Assembly: GCA_944470555.2 (NCBI GenBank)
Contig: OX104127.1
Location: forward strand, 117,270,741 to 117,334,740
Origin: Heterobilharzia americana
Lineage: Eukaryota > Platyhelminthes > Trematoda > Strigeidida > Schistosomatidae
Direction of reading: 5' to 3'
Length of the DNA: 64,000 nt
Positions within the stretch are counted from its first letter, which is position 1, and each line of letters opens with the position of its first letter. A program made the translations under genes and the position numbers. The notes under the pieces were generated by a model. That model was not told where the DNA came from and searched no databases. It worked only from the letters and a program-made list of their open reading frames with translations. Positions 35,980 through 47,700 of the stretch are shown here, in pieces.

Positions 35980-37200
35980 CGCGTGGTAGACAGGCAACGT
36001 CAGGTGAAGAAGTGGACACCGTTCGAGTTTCACTCGTCACTCAGAAGACGTGACTTCTTGATCCACAAAAGAATTAGCCTCATACTCAACGTAAGAGTTC
36101 ATAGCGAAAAGTTCGGAGATCACAAAGCCTGGAAACGAGGCCACGAAGCAACCTATTAAACCTTCACCGCTTTATGTGGAAGAGGAAGCTGACTATTAAG
36201 GAAGTTATTTTCATAAAGGCCCCACTACTGGTTTACTAAGCAGTCTAGCAATGGATAAGCTTCTTGGCCAACGCATAGAAGTGAGGCTTCTGACGGTAAA
36301 TCGGCACCCGTGCGTATCGATAATAGCCAGACCGTAAATAGCAAACACCCTTGGCACATCTCCATCACCTGAAAAATATCTGGAAAGCCACTCAGGCAGT
36401 GTCGAAGCAGGTTTCTGAGGTACGAAGACCTGAGACTGGCAATCTAGGGGAATGGCATTGAGGCACTGGTGAAACCAGTCTGCTTTCTCTTCAAGAACTC
36501 TGTAGAGTGGAGGTGCGTCATCCTGTCATCCATCTTTGAGGGAGAAGACGAGAAGGCCATGGCAGCCACAGACTGATCCCCATACTCCGTTTACCAACGT
36601 ATTGGAAAGTCGGGAAGCAGATAAGGCCTAGGAATCCATTAGCAAGAAAGACGTCCTCCATAGTTCTCAGAATGGCCTTCGAAGTGATCATTCATATGTT
36701 ACCCACTTGCCAATTGCCTGGGACGACTGAAAGTTTAACCCAGGCAGTACAAGACAAGATTGTGACGTTTTTCTAGGACAGACCAAAGCATTTGACAGCG
36801 TCAAACATAAAATCCTAAAGCAAAAAATCGTGTTAACAGACATGGACGAACCCCTGCTTTCTTAGCTCGAAGCGTGCTCAGGAGTCAGGCAGTTCTACTT
36901 AAAAGCGAAAGAAAAACACTCCAGGTCGGGATTATCAACACTGAAGTGTCTGATGGAGCAACTATAGGGCCCTTTCTGTCCCTGCGGCTCATTAACGATT
37001 GTACGTGCAAAATTTCTCATACCATCCTTCTTTTTGCTGACGGCACTAGGGTTTTGAGGATGGTAAATGGAAAAGTCAACTACGGAGTACCCTAAGTGAC
37101 CTCCGTCAGCAAGGATCCTGGTCTTCAACAAATAACTCGAGTTTAGGTGTGTTAAGCGTGAGAAATGCTGCGCATCAGACTTCATGGGGTGAGGACTGCC
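35980..37200 (+). mobile_element. LINE-A reverse transcriptase region, degenerate
   Basis: From 36425, FLFKNSVEWR (expected LF..S...G..P..WK) is followed, in shifting frames, by KDVLHSSQNGLRSDHSYVTHL (QHGFR..RSC.TNL), then FLGQTKAFDSVKHKILKQKI with TDMDEPLLS (DFSKAFDSVNH..LL.KL, GI..PLL.WI). From 36874, AVLLKSERKTLQVGIINTEVSDGATIGPFLSL corresponds to R.Q.V..NG.......SGVPQGSVLGP.LFL, and LLFADGTRVLRMV to LFADDTKI.R.I. The catalytic second Asp is replaced by Gly. The region before 36420 contains RRDFLIHKRI, similar to the endonuclease-RT linker. Confidence 0.75.
36425..36600 (+). repeat. Near-identical partner of 34050-34235
   Basis: About 170 bp with roughly seven differences by eye, including the same interruptions of the RT frame. 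Both copies end at CCCCATACT(C/T)(C/T)G, after which the sequences diverge. Confidence 0.85.
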
Positions 37201-37925
37201 GAATCCGAATACGAACTGGGCAACCTTGCTATCCCCAAGGCGTACAAGGTAAAGGACCCGCTAATCAACTCCTGTGTTATGAGAAACATTGGCTGTAATT
37301 ACAGAGGTATGGAGGTCAGGGCGAAAGATATGTTAAAATTCCTACATAGACAGCTTGGCGCACTCACCGCAAAACTGTTTCTAGCTGTTTCAAAATCCAA
37401 TGAAAGGCCCGTCCGGAAGTCCTCAATAGGACATCACTTGAGATACTCAAGGGAAAGTTCTCCCTCTTTGAGAATACACAAAGATTCGTCACCAAATCAA
37501 CTGCAAGTTTAAAGAGAAAAGCTTACTATGACCGAATGAGATCCGTAAACTTATGTACTTCAGGCTATCGAAGAAAGAGAAATGGTCTACGAACCATTTA
37601 GCATGCAAGTCAGACGGACAAGCCAACCCCACTTGCAAAATGACGGTAGTCAAGAGAGATCTCCACCACAATGGCACATCCGAGAACCAGTACCGGGCTG
37701 AGGCAGAACTTTTTCCTAAAGGGGGTGTGCTGGCCGGGATGCTTTACGCATGGATGCAGTCACAACCCTATCAGCAGACTTATTCAAATGAGGGTTGAGA
37801 GGTTATATTTGTTCCTTCAGCTAACCACTGACATTCTCGGAACACTAGTGACCTCAATAGAACAGGACCGCTTTCTTCTTATGGACCACTTCCTCTCCTT
37901 TCGCTTTGATGCATATGTATTGACT
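37200..37925. other. Probable LINE-A 3' coding remnant, unassigned
   Basis: Open frames at 37165-37512 (115 codons) and 37553-37798/37671-37976 follow the RT block on the same strand, where the C-terminal RT domain should be, but I cannot match specific motifs. Treat as LINE-A remnant by position only. Confidence 0.35.
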
Positions 37926-37927
37926 TT

Positions 37928-38260
37928 TAGGAATTGTCCTGGTGCGAACTTGACAGGCGCAAAGGCCAGCCACTAATCGTTCGAACCTGTTATGCGCCCA
38001 CGAATACGAGACCAAGGGAGGATGCGATAGCGTAGTCGGATGGAATAGAATGTTTAGGTGGTTGTGCCAAGATACCGATGCGTCGCAACTAACTGGCTAG
38101 ACGGTAGATTACCAGCAATGCAACGTAACACGACAGTTTGCCAAGTGGCGAGGATGCTTGACCTCATACCTTCAGCTTAGTGAGTCCAGTTAAACCATGA
38201 AGGTCAGCACCTGTGTTGAATCTCGCTGAACCCCAGGCTATTGATTCTGGAGAAGTGTTC
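37928..38260 (+). repeat. LINE-A 5' region, copy 2
   Basis: 37990-38240 aligns with 28140-28400, and 37928-38010 with 33926-34015. No endonuclease follows, so the copy is cut off shortly after its 5' UTR. It ends about 410 bp before the DIP2 start codon and lies on the same strand. Confidence 0.65.
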
Positions 38261-38667
38261 TACGCTACAAACTCATAATGCTTCTCAAGTGACTGGACTC
38301 TTAGCATCTACTTCTAGCCTTATAGAGCATTCTACGTACCCCTCGCCAACATCCTAATATTCTCAATGTGGCAGGTTTACAGATAAGAGCCACTAGAGAC
38401 TCCCAATAGTCCCAGCAACCCGTGGCTTCCTGTACAACTCAACTAACAATTTGAAGACAGCAACCCACAAAAGTTCTCTCACCACAGCTAAAAGCAGGAG
38501 AGGGAAAGAGATTTCATTTCCCAATGAAGAAGACAGAACAACATGAACCAAGCAGGAATAACTTGTAGTACTGTTCATGGATTTTGGATTTGGATCTATT
38601 GAAAACCGGGGAGTTTTGATTTTGTGGCCTTAAAGATGAAGGTCGTTCTCCATAACATTCTGTTCTG
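38261..38667 (+). promoter_or_regulatory. DIP2 upstream / presumed 5' UTR region
   Basis: Unique-looking sequence between the LINE-A 5' region and the DIP2 start codon. An in-frame TAA at 38653-38655, five codons upstream, supports the ATG at 38668 as the first in-frame start. No clear TATA box was identified, and a spliced-leader acceptor cannot be told from the many AG dinucleotides. The transcription start is unknown. Confidence 0.35.
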
Positions 38668-38746
38668 ATGGAAGCTATAGATGAATCAAGATTGCCATTG
38701 GAAATCAGAACGAAGCTAGCAGAACTCGCGATCGAACTTTCTGAAG
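38668..38746 (+). CDS. DIP2: DIP2 coding exon 1
   Basis: ATG at 38668, 26 codons plus one base, donor G|GTAAAT. It encodes MEAIDESRLPLEIRTKLAEL and then AIELSE, the start of the DMAP1-binding-type domain. An in-frame TAA lies 15 bases upstream. Confidence 0.9.
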
Positions 38747-41700
38747 GTAAATCTACCGCACATGGTTGTTTCTCTTTTTTGTGTGGTTGTTACTTGTATT
38801 TGAAAATGAACATAAAGTTTTGATATCCATCTCTTACTATATTTTTGTGCAGACTTTGTAAATTGCAAATATTATTCTGAATTTACCTCAGGTGAACCCA
38901 CTTACATTTTGATCGCCTCGAGCTTTCAAGGTGTTAACCTGGTAACATAAAAAAGGGTCTTATATTTAAAATATTTGGCAGGGTGTTTGCAAAGTTTGAA
39001 ATAATTGAGACATGTAGTTTGCTGTTTGCTGTAAATTCTTAGAATCCTTCAGCTGAGAAGTTGACAAACTAGGTGCTTACACTAAAGAGACTGGTACCAG
39101 TTTCTTCTGCAGTAAGTCTCAATTTCTGTCTTTACGGATAAGGATAGTGAGGCAGTGACCTATGAGTCATGGAATTAGTTCGAAAACTAGTCCTTGCTAG
39201 TGGTAATGCTTTGGAAATCCAAAATCACGCAGAAAGTAGTAGCAGAGGTGCATAGGGCAGTGTTCTGGCAAATAGTTCTAGCGGTTCACAGCTCTGCGAT
39301 TCGACAATAGGCTTTGAATTTTTTGAATATTCGTAGAGGAGAGAAATAAATAAGTTGAAATCTTAATTATCACTGAATAAATCTTGCGTTAATATGAGAT
39401 AGCCTATCGTTCTACGTTAAAACAGTGGGGAAAGACGTGATCAATCCAATCTTTCTTTCTAGTAGAGGTTGAAGAGTCCCTTTGTCAGTCTGACTCCTAC
39501 TCTCTGCACCGCTGTAATATTTCAGCTTCTTATTTAAAACGAACTCGCTGCTTGAATCCTACACCCCACTGCTAGCCTTCATACCACATATTAACGTGTC
39601 AAGGTGTATGACAACAAAAAGAAAAACAAAAAAATAAAATTTTCATAACTAAAGGCTGTAAAAGATAATAGGATGAAAAGGAATAAAGCAGATAACGAAT
39701 TGTTATGTGGAATTTGTGCTGAGGATAAGATGTTTTTCAACCTCCAGCAGTGGGATCCATAACGGGCTACATAACCTAGAATTTGGCTTTGGTTAAAACT
39801 CATTCCGCTACCAAATCGTCATTGTGTAGTAGGATGGAAATTCCACACCTCTCTAATCTCCAGCCTGTAGACAGCCCAGATAATCAATTATTAGCAGCCT
39901 CTGGTACGCTATGCACACAGACGGACACAATGGCGTCGATTCAAGTCAGCACTTCACAGTAGTATGCATCACCGATGATCTCCAAACACTGATTCGAATC
40001 AGGTGGTCTACGTCTTCTCTTGCGGCTCATACCAACAGTCAAAGATTGTATGAATTGGTTACAGGATTTTGATCTGCTCGCCCTTAGCCTTCTAACCAGA
40101 TGGTACCTTGGGTAACATTGCACTTGATGTAGCTAGTGATTCGGTACGTGCAAAGTGTGGAATTAACTTCAGTGAAGAATCACAGCTTCATCTATTGGCT
40201 TATCGTCCTTGCCCAGTACCTTCTGCCTAAGTTCGCCACTGGTCGCATGGTGATTCCACCAAATGTGAACAATACCACAATGATAATAATGGTCAGACGA
40301 TTATAATCTCACATTTACTTTCAACAGTAACGTATCACAGGCGTATAGTAGGTCAAAACAGACTATAGTCTAGTATACTATTTCTTTAATTAATAGTCCG
40401 GTATTAAAAATGGCGTAAGGTGAAGAAAGCCGAATAAGCCTTACGTATCTGAGCTCAAAGTTGAGTGGTAACCAATACGTTCGAGCTGATGGAACTACTC
40501 AAGTAGTTGGAGTGGTCGATATATCGTACTACTTCTTGGTTGTATTGTGTTCTCTGAGCTGGGTTGTTTAATCTTGAAGCTTTCATCGTCCTTCTAGACG
40601 ACATCATCAGCCCTTTTTACTACTTCACTCACTGCAAACTAGAATTTAGTGCAAACCATCAACGTCAACCTAGAACCAAAAAATACTGCATAACGGTTCA
40701 AATTGCCAAATTTCGTATCATCACATCAAATAATAAAGCAATAAGATTAAATATGAGGAAGAAGAATCGATCAAAAGTGGTAGAAATCAGTGGAAGAAAG
40801 GATGAGAAAATGCCCAATTCAGCATAACGATTAAGGACTATATTTGGATAGATCTGTGTTACTGATACCGATTCTGAACCGTACCACCTAGTCTCCAACC
40901 ACTGCTTTCTGTCGTCCCATGGACCCCCAAACACGTAGTCTACATTGTCCTACACGGCAGTCAAATACTTCGTGCACTGGTGTCATGTTTTAGTCTGGCC
41001 GCCCCGTACCCCTTTTATAACCTGAACCTACTTCAGCTAACTGCGCGACGAGGTAATCGGGGACTAGGCATGTGTAACACGTGTCCCAACCGCCTCAGCC
41101 GATGAAGGTTCATAACCGCACCAACTGATTTTCCCGTTCCTTAAAACTCTTCACCTGATTTCTGCATTATTGACGTGGTGATGCCATGATATGGCCTACT
41201 CTGCAAAGGCAACAGTGGCCGAACACCCGAAATCTTCTGTCTACCATTAGTGGTCATGTTTCATAGTCATAATGAAACACAGCGAACTTCAGCGCAGTAC
41301 ACTCAACCCTTAGTAGACAGCCAGATATCATGGCGGCACCACACATGGTGTAAGTTGGCGAAAGCCAACCGAGGCTTTTGTATCCGTACTGAGACTTCGT
41401 CGACCACTGAGCCACCAGGGTTGATCCGACTACCTAGTTATGTTGTACTTGACGAACTCAACTGCGTCACACTGTATTGTTAACCGGACACCGTTGAAAA
41501 CCAGTCCTAGAACAACAACTTGCATTTTGATGACGAGAAACGCATCCGAAACATCCTGAATTTGTAACTCAATGTGTCCAGAAGACTGCAACTTTTCAGC
41601 AACTTCACCTAACAGGACCATGTCATCTGCGTACTCTAGGTCTACCAAAGATTTTTTGTGACAAGATTAACCCCTTTGAAGTGAGACGAGAAGAGAATAA

Positions 41701-44700
41701 CCTCCATGAAAACGTCTATAATAAAATTGGGTAGGAGTAGTGAGAGTGGACATCCTTGATGGACACCACTCAATGTACAGATTTCATCTTGTATCTCTCC
41801 ATAGACTAACATGCTCACAGGTGTTCGAGTAAAGAGCCTTCAACAGAATGATGTACGTACTCGGTACCCTTTTCATGAGAGACATTACCATAAGACCTTC
41901 TGATCGATGGAGTCAAATGGCGACTTCATGTCGAGAAATACTGCTATTGTCGGGCGTTGGTAAGTACCCTTGTGTTCGATAACCTGGTGGAGTGAAAACG
42001 TCTTGTCGATATATCGATGACCAGGTTTGAGGCCTGCCAGGTTTCCTCGGATGTACTGTTCATCGGCTCCGCTGAGACATCTAATGATAATAGAAAGTAG
42101 AATCTAAGAGACTATGTTCGTCATAATGATTCTCCCGTGGTTATCACAATTGGACTTCTCGCCTTACTTGTTAAGAGCAGTCAGAAATCATACCTGACTC
42201 CAACGTATTAGTTAACACTTCAGTTAGTGTGACCAATAACGTTCTACCACCGTCCTCTGGAACTAGTCTGTCTAGTCCTGCTGCTGTTCCTCGTTTCAGG
42301 TTACCTACAACTTTCTCGACTTCTACAATTGTTGTGGGTCATATCTCGATGATCTATTATTTATCCGACCTGATAGCTGACAATGCAATAATGACTGGAA
42401 GCTAGTTGAACTGTTCCTCGAAGTATTCCACCCATCGTTTTAGTTGGCTCCCCTGCTTGGGAATCAGACTCATCCTTTTTTCCTACAGTCTCACTAATCA
42501 CTGACCTTTTCGCCCTTGTTTCCTTGATGTTTCAATTACTGTCTACTGTTACCTGTCGCCGCTGCCTTTCTTATTTCCGTAGCCTCAGACCATACTTGAT
42601 GGATCATAGTATATTTAATACATGGGAAATGCATGTCAAAGAAACTCCAACTTCTGCTCAAGGTGTTCATGAGAATTCATTTTGTCGGCATTTTCTCCTT
42701 GTAAGTCAGTGTTGTCCGTCTACCACAAGTCAGCCAAGTGTTCTTATTGGGGCAAATCAATCCCTGGGAAGTTCGAGATACCCACGGTTATATCCGTTAA
42801 CACTTCTGTAACGAGGCTGTAACAAATGATGGTACTATATGTCCCAACTGAACTACGGTACTTTTTCTTACTTCAGAAGATTGATCTCTGAGAAATCTTA
42901 CACGGCTACCTGAGTTCACGTAGAAAACCCTGTTGAGCATTACATGCTTGCTCGGTACTCTCTGTGCAGTCAGATATTACCACAACTCTCAATCAGTGGA
43001 GTTGGATGATGCATTCAGGTCGAGAAATATAGTAAGTATAGAGTGCCACCGAGTATATTTGTGCTGGGTCGATGCTCCCTCGCCCAGGTCTGGAATTTGC
43101 CGATATCTGTGTCCCATTGAAATCCGGGTTGGATGTCATGTAATCGAAGTGTTGCTGTAGGCCAGTTGACCTGTGTTTCAAAGTATTTCACGTACTGTCG
43201 TAGCCGTATATGGTGGGTGGTTATCATGGTCTTATACTTCTCAGTGATGGTCTCACTAACCATCGTCTTCTGCTAGTATCCTTAATAAGTCTAGACAACT
43301 ACCTAGTATTACTTGGTCGTGTTTTTTCCCTCTCTATCCGTTTCGCCATCCGCTACCGGTCACGATCATTGAGAAAACCTTATCAATTTTCGCTTAACCT
43401 CCTTTCATCACACATCATAGTCAGAGCTTATTGGAATGAACCGTCTTTCGTTAATTAGTCGGGATGACGTTGCTGAAATCTCTAACGTTTGCCAACCTTT
43501 ACCACTGTTTCTACACCAGACTTAATATCATTCCAGGTTTCCTCAGGATAAGGATTACTGTTACGTTCAGACAAACGTTTAACTTTTCCCTTCCTAAATG
43601 CATACTTCACGTTCTCACCTTTTAATCAAGCATACAGAGACCTCACTCTCATCTTTTTCCTATGAGTAGTAGGGCGTAGAATTAAACATGCGCGCTTACT
43701 AACACTTGATTGGAAATCAAACAGATACTCCAGAACGCGTGGTTGTCTTCCACAAACCCTGTCCAACGATTTGTTATAGCAATACAATTTTTGTCCATCC
43801 TTGACGTCAGTGGCTTCAAGTGAGATTTTAAGTCTCTCCCTCTACTCCAAGTTTAGTGCTGGTGAGAAACAAGTCATTATCTGAACAAAATTGCAACTGA
43901 CGATCACCGTCGTCAGTTCCTTAGTATGGAATACCGTAGAAACCGTAGGATGTCTTTCCGATTTACTCAGCTTTCCTAATTGAGCACCCGCTAGTATGAC
44001 TATGTGAATGCTTTTCTTTATGTATCGTAATCGATAGTTTTCAATGGAATTCATCCTTTGTATTATCTGAACTGCAGTTGTTGGCTGCGTAGGGAGAGAC
44101 TAAGAATAGATATCAACGAGTGTTATGATCTTTTGCGGTTCTTAAAGATTTGTTCATCTGGACAGCGCAGTCAGTCAACAGTTGATTGGTATCCCGTCTA
44201 GAATTGTGCGTTTCGCCCTGAAGCTTCTATCTACACCTACGCCAAAGAGTTCACTGGAGCTTCCCATTAAATATTCGGACATTTGTAAAGTGAATTTTGC
44301 AAATTCGTCACACCGATCACTTGAGGTCAATTGAAAAACTATATTTGGATCATTTACACATGTCTCAGAAACAAAGCATTCATCCATGGCTCAAGATTCC
44401 AGAATTCTTGCTAGAAATACATATTGTCCGATTTGTCCATAGTGTTGGGTTGTTTAAAGTTTCAATCTGAAACTAGCAGCATGGTTTATGAGAATAAGAA
44501 TTATGTTTGGCTGACTTAAATCGTTAGCAATAGTTGTAGAATGGGAATGCAAGGTAGGAAACAAATGTAAGGAGGTTATGCTATGGCTAGCTGGGTTTTC
44601 CATGTAGATGGGGTAGTTCGTACTTCCCAGCCGCCCAAACCGTGGAAGTTGTTTCTGCTAAATATTATAAGAAGGAGGGGTTAGTTTTATGTGACCGCAG

Positions 44701-47700
44701 GGGACATTTGCCTAAGGTCATACACACATGGTTTTTATATTAGTTTGAGGTCTCAATTTTTCTTGATCACGCCTAGAAAACTCACTGCAGTGTAGAGAAA
44801 ATATGTGCTGTATTGGAGACCGACCTTCTCTAATCCCGCTTTCTCATAGGAAAGATAGCACTAATATGGACTGCTGGTTATCCGAGGCAAAAACTTTACT
44901 ACTGTCAACCGCTGTCCAGCTAGCAGTATGACCTCACCCTCAGATCTCAATCATTAGGACTTTGGTTACACTGGAATGCTTGCTCCTTTTTTGTCTTATC
45001 ACTGGCCAGCAAACGTCTCTCGTATAGTAGGATTCCCAGAGCATATATTCCTACCAGTGTGATTCTTCTGGTCTTTGCGATGTGCAAACCTGAACAAGTT
45101 AAGGTAGCAGATGTGCTTTAGTAGCTACGTGAAAGTTCATACGCTCTTGTCTACTCACTTGTTCCTTGCATGTTGCTATGAGGTCTAACATTTTGAACCA
45201 ATGCACTTCTGTGGAAGGTTTTACATTAATTATGTCTGTCTATTTATAGGAACGTGCATAGCATTTCGATAGCGGATGTGGGATATAGGGAAACTTTTCA
45301 AAGATCAGGAAGTAAACACCAGAACAGTTGGATATGGAAAAATCTATTGCAAGCCACAGTATAATTGCTGAGGCTCCGTAAATATTAAGTAGCTATCGTC
45401 ACTCTAAAGTACTAATATATTACTTTTTCGATATACTGCATTAAAAGAAGTAGTAGACCTACTAAGATAGTAACAACTATTTTGGTGAACATGTATCGGA
45501 AGACGTGACAGGCAATGGTTGTAGTCTATCACCTAGAAGTGAACTATTCGAAGTTGATACACTCCGAAAGGGTGGAAACGAGGAAATTAAGATAAATTAG
45601 AAAGGAGCCTGCATCAGTCATGATTAGCGTATAAATCGAAGGAAATAGTTGCTAGAAAGTAAAGAAGTATTCAAGATTTTAGGGAGGACAGGAAATGAAC
45701 ATATCTACTTCCTCTCAGTCAGTTTGAGTTTTCATACACTTTCGCTTCAGAAGGTAACAGGACTAATCAGATGCAAGTGTTTGTTCCAACATTTCAGCCA
45801 TCTATTCCAAAGGTTTACCTGTCTTTGTCAGCATTATTTTCTTAGTGTTTAGCTTTTCCGTTTCATATTTAATCAAGTTAAACATATATTGAAAATTATT
45901 TAGTTCTGATATAGTATGGAAAATACTTGAACCCTGATGTATCGAAAATATGGCAAAAAAAAGTTATAAATAACTTAAGGATTATGGGTACTTTATCATT
46001 ATCAACATCGTCGTAGAGAGTGTGAATTGTTGCAAACTTATTGCTCACATGTTTGAACTTTTATTGCATTTTTATTAAGAAGGCTTTGATATCGAGAAAA
46101 TGTCGTGAGTACCCCATGAAACAGTTTAAAATTCCTTCTAACTCATGATGCTTGAGCTGTGAGTATTTCCAGTCGTTGATTTTCATACGGATGTTGAGAG
46201 TAACTTATTGTAGTGATTCGTGTGTGTGCATAGCAGAACTTCTGTTGGATTCTAGTTTAATTTTACCAAATTTCAATGAATCCCTTCACATTCGTGTTTG
46301 CCTAGTGGAGAAAATTATCTAATGCTGTTACTCCATTTCTAATATTTGTTCGAGACTTAAGGTGTAAGCGTAAGTTCTGTGGTGTAGCGTATTGCATTTT
46401 TCACAATAAACCGTAAAATGAAATGCTTTCCAGTTTTACACTGACTAGAATCGGGCTTATTTGTTTGTAATTTTAGCGGATAATGGTGCTGTTTTTACTT
46501 TCTATGATTTTAGGTGACATAACCGAGAAAGGATACCAGAAGAAGAAACAGAAGCTGTTAGCTCCATTTATTAGCGGTGCTGGTGAGTTGTGTTCTTTGG
46601 TACAGCATTTCTTCATTTTTCCTGACCAGTTAAATCGCGCTGACTGTTAAGCTACCGCTCATTTTTTTGTATTCGACCAATGGATTACAGATCATCATCT
46701 TATCTCGGCTGATAAAATTTGGGGAGTTAAGTATTGCTATTATTCGTTGTAGAGTGTTCTCAACTCATAGTTGACTAAACTTACTCGTGCATACCTGAGA
46801 AGTTGTGTTAGTATTATCTTTTTGTACTTTGAACGCAACAACATATGGTAGGCGATGAAAGTTGTAAGATATGTATATTTTGATGAAACAGTGACTAACT
46901 CCCGGTTAACCACCTTTTGCAGGTCTTATTCTTCTTTCTGGTCGTCAGTCCGTAACTAATTGTTTTGTCTAAATTTATGATTGTATATATGGAATATAAC
47001 TATTACGCTAACATCCAGAATTCATTATCGGCATACTTTCTAATTAGATTACCTGTAATGGTATTTTCACCATGGTTTATATGGATCGGAATGCAGACAA
47101 ACAGAAAAAATCAATGTACAACCTTGCACACAATTACATCGGTTCAAGTTGCCACACTTCATAGTAGTGTACAAAGAGCAAGTGGATAGAAAAGAGTGAT
47201 ATCAAAGTAGACAAAGTTGTGTGAAAGTATGAACAATAATCTTAAGATAAAGGTTAGTGCAGACATTCAAGCTTTAGAAGACGTCAAGGAGTGAATCTGT
47301 CTGCGTCATTGTGACTGATTTTCCTCCATATCACCAAAAGTCCTCAATAACTGATTTCTGTCGTCTCGGGGACTCCAGACAGGTAGTCTACATCTCTCAA
47401 GACAAGCAGTCAAGGACTTCATGGACTAGTGCCATGTCTTGGTCTAGCTAACCTAAACTCTCTTCCAATCTAATCCAGCTTCCGCTAGGATGACACGTCA
47501 AGGTAGATGGTGACTTGGCATGCGCAAGACATGCATAGCTATGTTGAATAGGCTGAGGTGAAATGTGAGGGTCTTGACGTGTATCTTAAAATGTGTGTAC
47601 TGAGTAACAAGTTATGCATTTCCCGATTCTTAATTGACTCCATTTTGGCTCATTTCTTGCCGCTTATTTTACGTAAATTTCATGTTTAAAGTAGGTTCTA

